Below, in pieces: positions 43,364 through 52,955 of a DNA stretch of 64,000 nucleotides. The number at the start of each line of letters is the position of its first letter. Position 1 is the stretch's first letter. The translations under genes were made by a program, and so were the position numbers. Under the pieces are notes generated by a model that saw only the letters and a program-made list of their open reading frames with translations, had not been told where the DNA came from and did no database searches. Where the stretch lies: assembly GCF_036636695.1 (NCBI RefSeq), contig NZ_JAVWNW010000004.1; one strand, given 5' to 3'. The DNA is from Anaerorhabdus sp036636695. GTDB taxonomy: Bacteria > Bacillota_I > Bacilli_A > Erysipelotrichales > Erysipelotrichaceae.

Positions 43364-43556
43364 GTTTATAACAAACTAAGGAAAAATAATGATGATAAAA
43401 AGATGAACTGTTTCTATGAAACAGTTATTTGAATAGTGGAAGAATGGATTTTCATATAAATCTTTGTATTATTAAATATATCATACTATTGACTATCAAA
43501 TCTTAAAAAGTGATAATAGAATAATATTATAAGTAAAGATTGTGGGAAATAGATAA

Positions 43557-44840
43557 ATGAAAGAAGCATTCTATAAAAAACTAAATATAGATAACTTTGT
43601 ATTTGGAGTTTTATTATTGTACTTATTTGATATGTTAATGAGAGATGTATTCGGACTCTTGTTTATCGATGATAATATTATCAGATTGTTTGTAATAATT
43701 GTATCATTAATATATCTTTTCTATAACGTACTCATAAGAAAAGAAAAAGTATTTACGTTAGATATGATATTATTAATAGTTTTATTTGGATTATCTATTT
43801 GCTCAGTTATGAGTGCTGATTTTAAAATTGCTTTACCATATGTTGTATCAGGACATTTTATTTGGTTCTTCTTAATTTATTACTATTTTAGAAGACTAAA
43901 AGATAAAAATGAATTAATGAAAAAATTATTGATAACTTTTTTTACAATATGGGTTTTAAGTTCGTTTCAGACTTGTATTAGCTTTGTTCTCTATTTTATA
44001 GAATCAATTCTTAAAGTAGATTTGAATCTTACATCATGGACTGGAAAACTCATAAATGGTCGATATTCATGTTTCTTTCCAAATCCAAATCCGTTAGGGC
44101 ACCTTGCATTCATGGGAATTGCGACTGCTGGTCTATTAATTAGTAAAAGTCAGAAAAAATTGAATAAGTTAATACTTGCAGGATCAATAGGAATAAATTT
44201 AATAATTATGTATTTATCAAACAGCAGAAGTGCAATGTTAGCGGTTGTTAGCATGGTTATTTGCATTGTAATCTATCTTTTGTTGAAATATATAAAGGAC
44301 AAGAATAGTAGAAGAATATTAGTAGTTGGTGTGATATTAGTGTTTATACTAGCCATTTATTATGTTATAGTATCAAGATTTGATGGAGTACTTTCATTTA
44401 ATAATATTGAACAATTTTTAGATGATATATCAAGTGCCAGATACTCAATTTGGAAAAGTATAATTATAATTAAAGAAAATAATATCCTATTAGGTAATGG
44501 ACATGGTACATTAGTTGCGAACTCATTAAGAGTTCTTGGAGAAAATGCTTATATCGTCCGTGAAGAAATTGGTATAGCACATAATATCTTCTTTGAAGTG
44601 TATTACTCTATGGGGCTTATTGGATTGATTGTATTTAGTTCATTTTTTGGCTTTATCGTAGTAAAGAGTGTGAAACTATTTAATCAAACGAAATCATTTG
44701 AAACACTTTACATTTTGCTGGTATTATTAGGGACAATAATGATTTCCTTATTAGATGCTGGAATCCTCTATAGTGGCTTTGTATCACCATTGTTTTGGCT
44801 ACTCTGTGGTTTTGTTGTTTCTAAACAATCAAAGAACTAG
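43557..44840 (+). CDS. O-antigen ligase/Wzy-like polysaccharide polymerase
   Basis: A 427-aa integral membrane protein with about 11 helices and a large outer loop (about residues 275-350). The segment NGRYSCFFPNPNPLGHLAFMG and the later GNGHGTL and IAHNIFFEVYYSMGLIG are typical of the O-antigen ligase/Wzy family (PF04932). It may polymerise polysaccharide repeat units, or ligate them to a carrier. It stands apart from the main polysaccharide operon, with its own terminator. Confidence 0.8.
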   Translation: MKEAFYKKLNIDNFVFGVLLLYLFDMLMRDVFGLLFIDDNIIRLFVIIVSLIYLFYNVLIRKEKVFTLDMILLIVLFGLSICSVMSADFKIALPYVVSGHFIWFFLIYYYFRRLKDKNELMKKLLITFFTIWVLSSFQTCISFVLYFIESILKVDLNLTSWTGKLINGRYSCFFPNPNPLGHLAFMGIATAGLLISKSQKKLNKLILAGSIGINLIIMYLSNSRSAMLAVVSMVICIVIYLLLKYIKDKNSRRILVVGVILVFILAIYYVIVSRFDGVLSFNNIEQFLDDISSARYSIWKSIIIIKENNILLGNGHGTLVANSLRVLGENAYIVREEIGIAHNIFFEVYYSMGLIGLIVFSSFFGFIVVKSVKLFNQTKSFETLYILLVLLGTIMISLLDAGILYSGFVSPLFWLLCGFVVSKQSKN

Positions 44841-44867
44841 ATGTATCTTTAAAATCTAGTTTTTTTA
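44835..44867 (+). terminator. Terminator after the Wzy-like gene
   Basis: AACTAGAT and ATCTAGTT pair and run into TTTTTT; the stop codon lies in the 5' arm. Confidence 0.75.
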
Positions 44868-45139
44868 ATTTATTCATGTAAATAAAATGACAGTGGATAT
44901 TATGAACGACTGATTTCTTTTGAAGTAGTTTATTTCGTCCTTCTTTGTTGAGGTTATTTTATAATTATTTGGTGATAACTTACTTATTTCTTATCTTTTT
45001 AAGATATATCCTAATGGAAAAAAATGGTTTCTTACATAAATCAACAATAATATACATATATTCTTATCAATTCACTAGATAATGTTATTTTATAGTAGCT
45101 TATTATACATATTATCGATGATATTTAGTTTTCAATGTA

Positions 45140-45279
45140 AAAAGGTAGACTTTTACTACCAAACCTTTTTTTAAAATTAACTTGCTTATTTAGGTATTAA
45201 ATCAATGATTTTAGCTAAAAATGTAAGCTTTTTATATCAACATTATTGTAATAAAAATGACAAAAAAAGTCTACCTTTT
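45140..45279. repeat. 15-bp inverted repeat flanking leader of polysaccharide operon
   Basis: AAAAGGTAGACTTTT (45140-45154) and its exact complement AAAAGTCTACCTTTT (45265-45279) lie 110 bp apart in the 524-bp gap (44841-45364). A local hairpin GGTAG/CTACC plus T-run at 45144-45171 competes with it. The gap has no gene; close to the start codon there is an imperfect palindrome at 45328-45345. It may be a long leader with a terminator/antiterminator choice, or a small MITE relic. Confidence 0.4.
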
Positions 45280-45364
45280 CAATCACTTAACTTAATTAAG
45301 CTTATGACCAAGAAAAAAATAATATAAGTTTCTAGTAATAGGAACGTTTTTAAGGGGTCAGGGT

Positions 45365-46765
45365 ATGATTAAGAAAAATCAAGGAAAACTAAATTTTATT
45401 AATTATTTAAGTGACTTTTTAGTATTTTTCACTTCGTATTTTTTTGCCTCTTATATTCGATTCGGTATCTATAATGGAGAACTAACACTCGAAGAAGCAT
45501 GGTCAGGAAGATACGTTTTTTTAATTTTTTTGTTTTCAATCTTCATGGTCATGATGTTTTATATATTCAATATCTATAAACCACAACGTAAAAGAAGAAT
45601 TAGAGATGAAGCAGCTGATATAATTATTTACTTACTATTTGGAATAATTTTAGGTTCTTCCGGCTTATATTTTACTAAATCAGATGTTTTTTCTCGATTA
45701 ACAATCGCAATGTATTATGGATTTTGTGTATTTTTTCTAGTATTAAAACGAATAATCTTAAAACGATACTTATTTAAGATGCGTGAGCAAGGATATAATC
45801 AAAAACATATCGTTGTAATCGGAAATGGAATACTCGCAAAGGAATATATTGAAGAAGTTAAAGCGAATAAAGAATTTGGATATTCAATTGATGGATATGT
45901 AAGTAAGTTTGAAAAAGAAGAGCTAGGTAAATCGCTTGGTTCTTATGAAGAGTTAGATAGTATTTTATCAACTTATGATGTTGATGAATTAATAGTTGCA
46001 TTGGAACCACATGAAACGCATTTTATAAAAAAAATTATTGAAATTAGTGAAAAACAAGGAGTTAGAATATCTATAATTCCATTTTATAATGCTTATATTC
46101 CTAGTCATCCTACAATTGAAGAAATAGGTAATTGTAAACTGATCAATATTCGAACAACACCTTTTGACAACATTTTAAATAGTTTTATTAAACGGACTAG
46201 TGATATATTCATTTCTTTGATTGGAATTATACTCACAAGTCCACTTTTACTATTTATTTCGATTGGAATTCTATTAACTTGTGGTAAAGGTCCTATTATT
46301 TTTAGACAAACTAGAGTAGGACTTAATAAAAAGATATTCACAATGTATAAGTTTCGTACGATGAAACAGAACGATTATGAAGATAGTGGGTGGAGTACAA
46401 AAGATGACAGTAGAAAAACTATATTTGGGAGTTTTCTTAGAAAATTTAGTTTAGATGAACTACCTCAACTTTTTAATATTCTAAAAGGTGAAATGAGTTT
46501 AATTGGTCCGCGTCCAGAGATTCCATATTATGTTGAAAAATTTAAAGAAGATATTCCAATGTATATGATTCGTCATTTGGTTAGACCAGGAATGACAGGC
46601 TGGGCACAAGTTAATGGATATCGTGGAGATACATCAATACAAAAAAGAATTGAATATGATATTTGGTACATTGAACACTGGACGATTCAGTTAGATATCT
46701 TGATTATCTTCAAAACAGTCTTTGGTGGAATGATAAATGATGAGAAAGTGGGTAAGCAAACATGA
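45365..46765 (+). CDS. Initiating undecaprenyl-phosphate sugar phosphotransferase
   Basis: Starts polysaccharide synthesis by moving a sugar-1-phosphate (glucose or galactose) onto undecaprenyl phosphate in the membrane. Five helices: four at residues 10-115 and one near 275-300. In between lies a nucleotide-binding-like domain (HIVVIGNGILAKEYIEE). The catalytic C-terminal domain has FRQTRVGLNKKIF, FRTMKQND, RKFSLDELPQLFNILKGEMSLIGPRPE and RPGMTGWAQVNGYRG, typical of WcaJ/CpsE/WbaP. It is the first gene of the polysaccharide operon, with GGGG before the ATG. Confidence 0.9.
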   Translation: MIKKNQGKLNFINYLSDFLVFFTSYFFASYIRFGIYNGELTLEEAWSGRYVFLIFLFSIFMVMMFYIFNIYKPQRKRRIRDEAADIIIYLLFGIILGSSGLYFTKSDVFSRLTIAMYYGFCVFFLVLKRIILKRYLFKMREQGYNQKHIVVIGNGILAKEYIEEVKANKEFGYSIDGYVSKFEKEELGKSLGSYEELDSILSTYDVDELIVALEPHETHFIKKIIEISEKQGVRISIIPFYNAYIPSHPTIEEIGNCKLINIRTTPFDNILNSFIKRTSDIFISLIGIILTSPLLLFISIGILLTCGKGPIIFRQTRVGLNKKIFTMYKFRTMKQNDYEDSGWSTKDDSRKTIFGSFLRKFSLDELPQLFNILKGEMSLIGPRPEIPYYVEKFKEDIPMYMIRHLVRPGMTGWAQVNGYRGDTSIQKRIEYDIWYIEHWTIQLDILIIFKTVFGGMINDEKVGKQT

Positions 46766-47520
46766 CTGCAATTAAGATACTTACTGTAAGTCATAAAGAA
46801 TATTGGCTACCAAAGGATGATTTATACTTACCTATTCAAGTTGGATTTGCGAAATCACTAGGAATTACAAGAGATGACACAGGAGAAAATATATCTTCTA
46901 AGAATAAAAACTATTGTGAGTTAACTGCATTGTATTGGGCTTGGAAGAATTTAGATGCAGATTACATTGGATTAGATCATTATCGAAGACATTTCTCTTC
47001 AAAGAGATTTGGAGATAAAAAGGATAGAATAATTAAAACGCGAGAGATTTTAAAAATTCTAGAAAATGTAGATATCATCCTTCCGAAGAAAAGACATTAT
47101 TGGATAGAAACAAATGAATCTCAATATATACATGCCCACAATAAGAAAGATTTAGTAATTTTAGAAGAAGTACTAAAAGAGAAATATCCTGAGTATATGG
47201 ATGACTACAAAAAAGTCATGAAAAGAACTTATGGTCATCGCTTTAATATGATGATTATGAAATATGAAATATTAAATGATTATTGTCAGTTCTTATTTGA
47301 TGTTTTATTTGAGATTGAAAAGCGAATCGATATATCAAGTTATTCTTCATATGATGCAAGGATTTATGGATTCTTGAGTGAACGATTATTGGATGTTTGG
47401 ATAAATAAGAATTCAAAAGAGTATAAAGAGATTTCATATGTATATATGGAGAATGAGAATTGGATTAAAAAAATCTATAAGTTTTTAGAAAGAAAAGTTA
47501 GAGGGAAGAATGATGAATGA
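46762..47520 (+). CDS. DUF4422 polysaccharide biosynthesis protein
   Basis: A 252-aa DUF4422 protein, found widely in capsule and exopolysaccharide loci and probably a glycosyltransferase. It starts IKILTVSHKEYWLPKDDLYLPIQVG and contains ELTALYWAWKNLDADYIGLDHYRRHF, the typical signature. It overlaps the preceding gene by 4 bp (ATGA) and the next one by 11 bp, so the operon is translationally tight. Confidence 0.82.
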   Translation: MTAIKILTVSHKEYWLPKDDLYLPIQVGFAKSLGITRDDTGENISSKNKNYCELTALYWAWKNLDADYIGLDHYRRHFSSKRFGDKKDRIIKTREILKILENVDIILPKKRHYWIETNESQYIHAHNKKDLVILEEVLKEKYPEYMDDYKKVMKRTYGHRFNMMIMKYEILNDYCQFLFDVLFEIEKRIDISSYSSYDARIYGFLSERLLDVWINKNSKEYKEISYVYMENENWIKKIYKFLERKVRGKNDE

Positions 47521-48430
47521 AATCTTAGCAGTCGTTGTGACCTATAACAGAAAAGATATGTTGGTGAAATGTATTGATTCACTAAGAAAACAAACTTATT
47601 CAGATTTCGACATTCTTATTGTCGATAACAATAGTACGGATGGAACAGATGAAACAATTAAACCTTATTTAAGCACTACAGTGAAGTATCATAAACTATC
47701 TGAAAATATTGGTGGAGCTGGTGGATTCAATTATGGCATGCGTTATTCAGTCGAGAATGATTATAAATACTGTTGGGTCATGGATGATGATACTTTACCT
47801 TTAGAAAATGCATTAAGTGAATTAGTAAAAGCAGATGAAGTTCTTGATAAAAATTATGGAGTCTTATCCAGCGTTGTTTTATGGACTGATGGTAAAGAAT
47901 GCAAAATGAATAGACAAAAATTAAAAAAAGATTTTTATGAAGATGTTGATTTGCTTAAAAATGGATTAATTCGTTTTGAACAAGCTACCTTCGTATCGTT
48001 GTTTGTGCCAACAAAAACAATTCAAAAAGTGGGATTACCAATAAAAGAATTCTTTATATGGGGAGATGATATTGAATATACACGACGTGTAGCTGTTAGA
48101 AAACAGATGAACAGTTATATTGTCGGAAAGAGTCAAGTTATTCATGCGATGGATTCAAACAAGGGATCAAGTATCGCAACGGATAATGAAAATAGAATAA
48201 ATAGATATAACCATGCATTTAGAAATGAAAACTTTCTTTATCGTAAAGAAGGATTGAAAGGATTTATTTATTACTTTTCCAAATGTGGAATTAATTGCAT
48301 TAGAGTTTTAAGAAGCGAGCAATCTAAAAAAATGAATCGATTATGGATTATCTTTAAAAACCTATTCTTAGGATTTTTCTTTAATCCGAGAATTGAGACT
48401 ATCGAAAGGACTAAATATGACAGCAAATAA
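47510..48430 (+). CDS. GT2 glycosyltransferase, galactofuranosyl/rhamnosyl-transferase-like
   Basis: Family GT2 enzyme of 306 aa with a GT-A fold. EILAVVVTYNRKDMLVKCIDSLRKQ begins the nucleotide-binding part; NIGGAGGFNYGMRY and WVMDDDT (acidic metal site) are the pattern of GlfT/rhamnosyltransferase-type enzymes. FIWGDDIEYTRR is a second conserved patch with the probable base. Sugar donor is inferred as UDP-galactofuranose or dTDP-rhamnose; a glf gene occurs later in the locus. Confidence 0.8.
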   Translation: MMNEILAVVVTYNRKDMLVKCIDSLRKQTYSDFDILIVDNNSTDGTDETIKPYLSTTVKYHKLSENIGGAGGFNYGMRYSVENDYKYCWVMDDDTLPLENALSELVKADEVLDKNYGVLSSVVLWTDGKECKMNRQKLKKDFYEDVDLLKNGLIRFEQATFVSLFVPTKTIQKVGLPIKEFFIWGDDIEYTRRVAVRKQMNSYIVGKSQVIHAMDSNKGSSIATDNENRINRYNHAFRNENFLYRKEGLKGFIYYFSKCGINCIRVLRSEQSKKMNRLWIIFKNLFLGFFFNPRIETIERTKYDSK

Positions 48431-49196
48431 AATAGCCGTTTGGAAAAAATATATTCCACTAATAAGAGAACTTGTGAAACGTGATTTAAAAGTTAAATAT
48501 AGGCGTTCATTTCTTGGATATGTTTGGAGTTTACTGAATCCACTACTAATGATGATCGTTATGTCAGCAGTATTCTCATTTATCTTCAGATTTGATATAC
48601 CAAATTATCCACTCTATTTAATAACAGGACAAACATTATGGACATTCTTTAATGAATCAACCAATATTGCGATGTATTCTATTATTCAGAATGCAGCATT
48701 ATTAAAAAAAATTTACATTCCAAAATTTATCTTCCCTATCTCAAGAGTAATATCTAGTTTTGTAACCATGATGTTCAGTTTAATCGCTATTTTAATCGTA
48801 ATGGTTTTCACTGGAGTGAAAGTAACATGGGCAATTCTACTATTTCCAATTCCATTATGTTTCTTATTCATTTTCTGTGTTGGCATAGGGATGATATTAT
48901 CATCACTTTCTGTTTATTTCAGAGATATTACTCATTTATATAGTGTTGTTTGTCTTGCATGGATGTATGCAACGCCAATCTTTTATCCAATTAACCAGTT
49001 AAGTGTTTGGATGCAAAATTTAATGAAATTGAATCCAATGTATCATTTTATTAACTGTTTTCGGCAAATAGTACTTTATGGAAATGTACCAGGATATAAC
49101 ACATTCTTTGGATGTATAGCATCCTCACTTGTAGTATTGATTATAGGACTGTTTGTGTTTAATAAATTACAAAAGAATTTTGTATCACAAATTTAG
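48417..49196 (+). CDS. Polysaccharide ABC exporter permease (Wzm/RgpC-like)
   Basis: Membrane subunit of an ABC-2 type exporter moving lipid-linked polysaccharide or teichoic-acid-like chains across the membrane. It has six helices; the N-terminus has RELVKRDLKVKYRRSFLGYVWSLLNPLL and later AWMYATPIFYPINQL, family hallmarks. I chose ATG 48417 after GAAAGGA; an open frame to 48393 lies inside the preceding gene. It is paired with the ATPase gene 11 bp downstream. Confidence 0.9.
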   Translation: MTANKIAVWKKYIPLIRELVKRDLKVKYRRSFLGYVWSLLNPLLMMIVMSAVFSFIFRFDIPNYPLYLITGQTLWTFFNESTNIAMYSIIQNAALLKKIYIPKFIFPISRVISSFVTMMFSLIAILIVMVFTGVKVTWAILLFPIPLCFLFIFCVGIGMILSSLSVYFRDITHLYSVVCLAWMYATPIFYPINQLSVWMQNLMKLNPMYHFINCFRQIVLYGNVPGYNTFFGCIASSLVVLIIGLFVFNKLQKNFVSQI

Positions 49197-49207
49197 GAGG
49201 TAGTAAA

Positions 49208-49969
49208 ATGACAGAAAATAAAGAGCTTCCTATCATTGAGATTAAAAATGTATCAATGTGTTTCAATCTTGCGAAAGAAAAGACAGATACAATGAAAGAA
49301 TATTTTTTGAAGTTAATTAAAGGTAAACTTCATTATGATGAATTTTACGCATTAAAAAATATTGATATCAAAATTAATCGTGGAGAATCTGTTGCGTTGA
49401 TTGGAGTTAATGGGTGTGGAAAAAGTACATTATTGAAATTGATTGCTGGTGTATACTATCCAACTAGTGGAGAAATTATTAAAAGAGGAACAATAGCACC
49501 ACTTATTGAATTAGGTGCTGGATTTGATGGAGATTTAACCGCAAGAGAAAATGTTTATCTAAACGGTGCTGTATTAGGATACAATAGAAAATTTATGGAT
49601 GAGCATTTTAAAGAAATTATGGATTTCGCTGAACTTTGGGACTTTGTAGATGTACCAGTGAAAAACTTTTCTTCGGGCATGATGGCTAGGTTAGGATTCT
49701 CAATAGCAACTATAGTTACCGCTGATATATTAATTGTAGATGAAATACTAGCGGTTGGAGATTTTATGTTTCAAGAAAAATGTCATAAAAAAATGGAAGA
49801 AATGTTAGATAAAGGAACAACACTGTTATTCGTGTCTCATGATGAAAAACAAGTTCTAGATATTTGTAATCGAGCAATATTTATTAACTCGGGAGAAATA
49901 AAGTTAGATGGCAAGCCAATTACTGTATTAAGTGAATATAAAAATTTTATGGAAAATGTGAAATATTAA
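49208..49969 (+). CDS. Polysaccharide ABC exporter ATPase (Wzt/RgpD-like)
   Basis: ATPase partner of the permease. Walker A is GVNGCGKST, the signature FSSGMMARLGFSIAT, Walker B LIVDEILAVGD, and the switch His is in FVSHD. At 253 aa it has no C-terminal carbohydrate-binding domain, unlike O9a-type Wzt, and so is like TarH/RgpD-type exporters that do not read the chain end. Confidence 0.92.
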   Translation: MTENKELPIIEIKNVSMCFNLAKEKTDTMKEYFLKLIKGKLHYDEFYALKNIDIKINRGESVALIGVNGCGKSTLLKLIAGVYYPTSGEIIKRGTIAPLIELGAGFDGDLTARENVYLNGAVLGYNRKFMDEHFKEIMDFAELWDFVDVPVKNFSSGMMARLGFSIATIVTADILIVDEILAVGDFMFQEKCHKKMEEMLDKGTTLLFVSHDEKQVLDICNRAIFINSGEIKLDGKPITVLSEYKNFMENVKY

Positions 49970-49982
49970 GAGGGATAGTATT

Positions 49983-51761
49983 ATGATAATACAACGTGTT
50001 TTATTAAATTGTATAAATAAAGATGCTAAAGAACTAGTTTATTTAGGTGATTCAAAAAGTGATTTAGGTTATGATTACCCATTCTTTATTTCAGAAAATG
50101 AGTTAATTTCTTTTGAAACTTATTTCAATGTTTTTAATATAGGGAAATACAATAAATATACTAATTTGACTCATATCAGCTTAGAAATTTTGGTAAAAGG
50201 AAATTTTAAAATTGAGTTAGTTAAAAGAAATTCTGATTTATCAGAAACAGTATTATTCACCAAGAGCAAAATATTTTTAAGTAAAGATATAATTCGTTTA
50301 ACTGTTAATTTTAATGAAATAAATGTTCAAGAAGAGGACTATTTATTCATGAGAATATCTTCAATAAGTGGATTTGTTGAAATTTATGAAGGAAGATGGG
50401 ATTCATCAATAAATACAATAAATCAAGTTAAAATTGCTGTATGCATTTGTACTTATAAACGTGAAGATTATGTATTAAAAACAATTAGAAGTATTTGTGA
50501 TTCACTATTTAGCAATATTGACAATTATTCAAATAAGATATCTATAATAGTTTCTGATAATGCAGGAACTTTAGATTGTTCAGAATTTAGCAATTATCCT
50601 GTATATATAGTAAAAAATAAAAATTTTGGTGGAAGTGGTGGCTTCACTAGATGTTTACTTGAAGTTTGTAAGTCAGATTTTACACACATTCTAATGCAAG
50701 ATGATGATATTCTTTTAGAACCCGAATGTTTGAAAAGAACATTAACGTTAACTGAACTATTAAAAACTGAATTTCAAGATGTTTCAATTGCAGGAGGAAT
50801 GTTTACATTCGAAACTCCATTTATACAATTTGAAGCAAGTGCATTATGGAAAGGAAAGCCTGTATCATTAAAACATGATTTAGACATGAGATATAAAGAT
50901 GCCTTAATTCAAAACAATCGCTTGGAACCGGCTGATTATTCCGCATGGTGGTATCAATGTATGTCAGTCAAAGGAATAAAAGATAACTATCCAATACCTT
51001 TTTTTATAAAATGTGATGATGTGGAATTTGGTTTAAGACTTCATAGGACAATAATAGTTATGAATGGTATTTGTGTTTGGCATGAGAGTTTTCTAAAAAA
51101 ATCAAATCCATACATTGAATACTATTCAACTAGAAATGCTCTAGTAACAAATTCATTGTGTGAGAGAACATATAGCTTTGAAAAAGCTATTATTGTAGAA
51201 ATACAGCTTTTCGTAAGATGTTTACTTAAACAAAAGTATAGTGCAGCATATTTTCATATGCTTGCTCTATGTGATTACAAGAAAGGTGTAAATTTCTTTT
51301 TGAACACTAATGAAGAAGACTTAAATAATTGGTTAAGATCTGAAGATAAAAGAGTTAAAGAAATATATACTAAGAGCATTGAATTTAACAATGAGTTAAT
51401 TATAAACTTTGAAAATAGTGAAAAGAAAAAAAATACAGAAAAGTCTTTTATAAGTGCAATTAGAGTTTTTTTGAATTTCTTTCATCCATTTCGATTAAAA
51501 TACGAAAATAAAATAATTGATATTTCAGACGAAAAAATGAGTAATTATATTGGATGTCAGTCTGTAATACATTATAACTCTTATGATAAGAGCATTTATT
51601 TGACTGCTATTGACAAAAAATACTTTTGGAAAATATTAGGACTATTTATAAAAGAGATAATACCAATTTTCATTTTGAAAAATAAATATGTTGCAGACTA
51701 TAGAAGAAATATTGGAACAATTACTTCTCAAGAATTTTGGGAGAGGCATTTGGATATTTAA
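49983..51761 (+). CDS. GlfT2-like galactofuranosyltransferase
   Basis: A 592-aa glycosyltransferase: N-terminal beta domain (about 1-140), then a GT2 core (VKIAVCICTYKREDYVLKTI, NFGGSGGFTR, HILMQDDDILLEPE, FIKCDDVEFGLR) and a helical C-terminal part. This layout and length fit GlfT2/WbbL-type enzymes that polymerise galactofuranose. UDP-galactofuranose would come from the glf product in this locus. Note that the metal motif is DDD, as in GlfT2. Extent of polymerisation is unknown. Confidence 0.8.
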   Translation: MIIQRVLLNCINKDAKELVYLGDSKSDLGYDYPFFISENELISFETYFNVFNIGKYNKYTNLTHISLEILVKGNFKIELVKRNSDLSETVLFTKSKIFLSKDIIRLTVNFNEINVQEEDYLFMRISSISGFVEIYEGRWDSSINTINQVKIAVCICTYKREDYVLKTIRSICDSLFSNIDNYSNKISIIVSDNAGTLDCSEFSNYPVYIVKNKNFGGSGGFTRCLLEVCKSDFTHILMQDDDILLEPECLKRTLTLTELLKTEFQDVSIAGGMFTFETPFIQFEASALWKGKPVSLKHDLDMRYKDALIQNNRLEPADYSAWWYQCMSVKGIKDNYPIPFFIKCDDVEFGLRLHRTIIVMNGICVWHESFLKKSNPYIEYYSTRNALVTNSLCERTYSFEKAIIVEIQLFVRCLLKQKYSAAYFHMLALCDYKKGVNFFLNTNEEDLNNWLRSEDKRVKEIYTKSIEFNNELIINFENSEKKKNTEKSFISAIRVFLNFFHPFRLKYENKIIDISDEKMSNYIGCQSVIHYNSYDKSIYLTAIDKKYFWKILGLFIKEIIPIFILKNKYVADYRRNIGTITSQEFWERHLDI

Positions 51762-51792
51762 GTGGTGATATGTCAAATAGAAAGGATATTTT

Positions 51793-52938
51793 ATGTCAAA
51801 ATTGTCTATTATTGTACCTGGATTTAACATTGAATATTATTTAGATAGATGTCTAGAAAGTATTAGGATACAAACGCTAAAAGATATAGAAATTATTTGC
51901 ATTGATGATGGTTCTACAGATAAGACATTAGATATATTTAACAAATATAAATTGTTAGATTCCAGATTTATAGTCATTCACAAAGAAAATGGTGGACTAG
52001 GTGCAGCACGAAATCTTGGATTAATACATGCTTCTGGAGAATATATTGGTTTCGTTGATGGAGACGACTTTATACATCAAGAAATGTTTGAAAAACTTGT
52101 TAATAAAGCTGAAAAAACTCAAGCAGATATTGTTATTGGTGGTGTGCACTTTTTATATAAGAATTTTAGGACTCGTAGATTGTTTCAAAGACTTACAGAC
52201 TACAGAATATTGGAGAGAGAAGGATTTTTTACTGCGAATGATCATCCAGGTATATTACAAAACAATGTTGCATGGAACCGAATATATAAGAGAAGTTTGA
52301 TTATTGATAACGATTTAAAATTTCCAGAAAACCGAATATATGAAGATGTTTTGTTTTCATTTAAATCAAGTTTGATTGCCAAACGTATATCTGTAGTTCC
52401 AGAAATAATGTATTTCTATAGACAAGATAGAGAAGGATCAATATTAAGTAATAAAAACTTTAATTATAAATATGCAGAAGATTTTCTTAAAAATTTTGAC
52501 GAACTTAAAAATTTTATGATAAAAGAAGGATTTTATGAAAATGAATTTAAGGAAATATTTCTAGAATTTCAGTTATATAATCTGTTAACTCAACTTTATA
52601 ATTTGAGGAAATATAAAGATTTTGTTTGCTTTTGTGAAGCTTTTAATAAATTGTTAGATGCAGATGACTATGACGAAATAAAAAAGCTAAAAATGTGTGA
52701 CGGTTTGCTGTCAAATTACCAGAAGAAGATTAAAGTGAAAAGTATTTATAAAAATATAAAGTATAAAAAATACATAATTGCTTATTTTAAAATTCGTTTG
52801 CGAACGTTAATAAATTATGAAAATGGAGAATTAAGAATCAGGATTATACATTCAAATAAATTTTTGAAGTTTAGACTTCCGTGGACTGCAATTCAAGAAA
52901 GTATGTATGAAAATCATTATGATAAAAACAGTTATTAA
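51793..52938 (+). CDS. GT2 family glycosyltransferase
   Basis: A 381-aa GT2 enzyme: KLSIIVPGFNIEYYLDRCLESIRIQTLKDIEIICIDDGSTD (start of GT-A fold), ENGGLGAARNLG, YIGFVDGDDF (DxD-type site). The C-terminal part is helical and basic, suggesting membrane contact. It resembles the following gene in the first 120 residues, so the two arose by duplication. GAAAGGA precedes the ATG. Confidence 0.85.
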   Translation: MSKLSIIVPGFNIEYYLDRCLESIRIQTLKDIEIICIDDGSTDKTLDIFNKYKLLDSRFIVIHKENGGLGAARNLGLIHASGEYIGFVDGDDFIHQEMFEKLVNKAEKTQADIVIGGVHFLYKNFRTRRLFQRLTDYRILEREGFFTANDHPGILQNNVAWNRIYKRSLIIDNDLKFPENRIYEDVLFSFKSSLIAKRISVVPEIMYFYRQDREGSILSNKNFNYKYAEDFLKNFDELKNFMIKEGFYENEFKEIFLEFQLYNLLTQLYNLRKYKDFVCFCEAFNKLLDADDYDEIKKLKMCDGLLSNYQKKIKVKSIYKNIKYKKYIIAYFKIRLRTLINYENGELRIRIIHSNKFLKFRLPWTAIQESMYENHYDKNSY

Positions 52939-52955
52939 ATATTAGGAGAAAAGAA

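Noticed and set aside
45140..45279. Firm call as a MITE
   Set aside because: No clear target duplication outside the repeat and only one copy in view.
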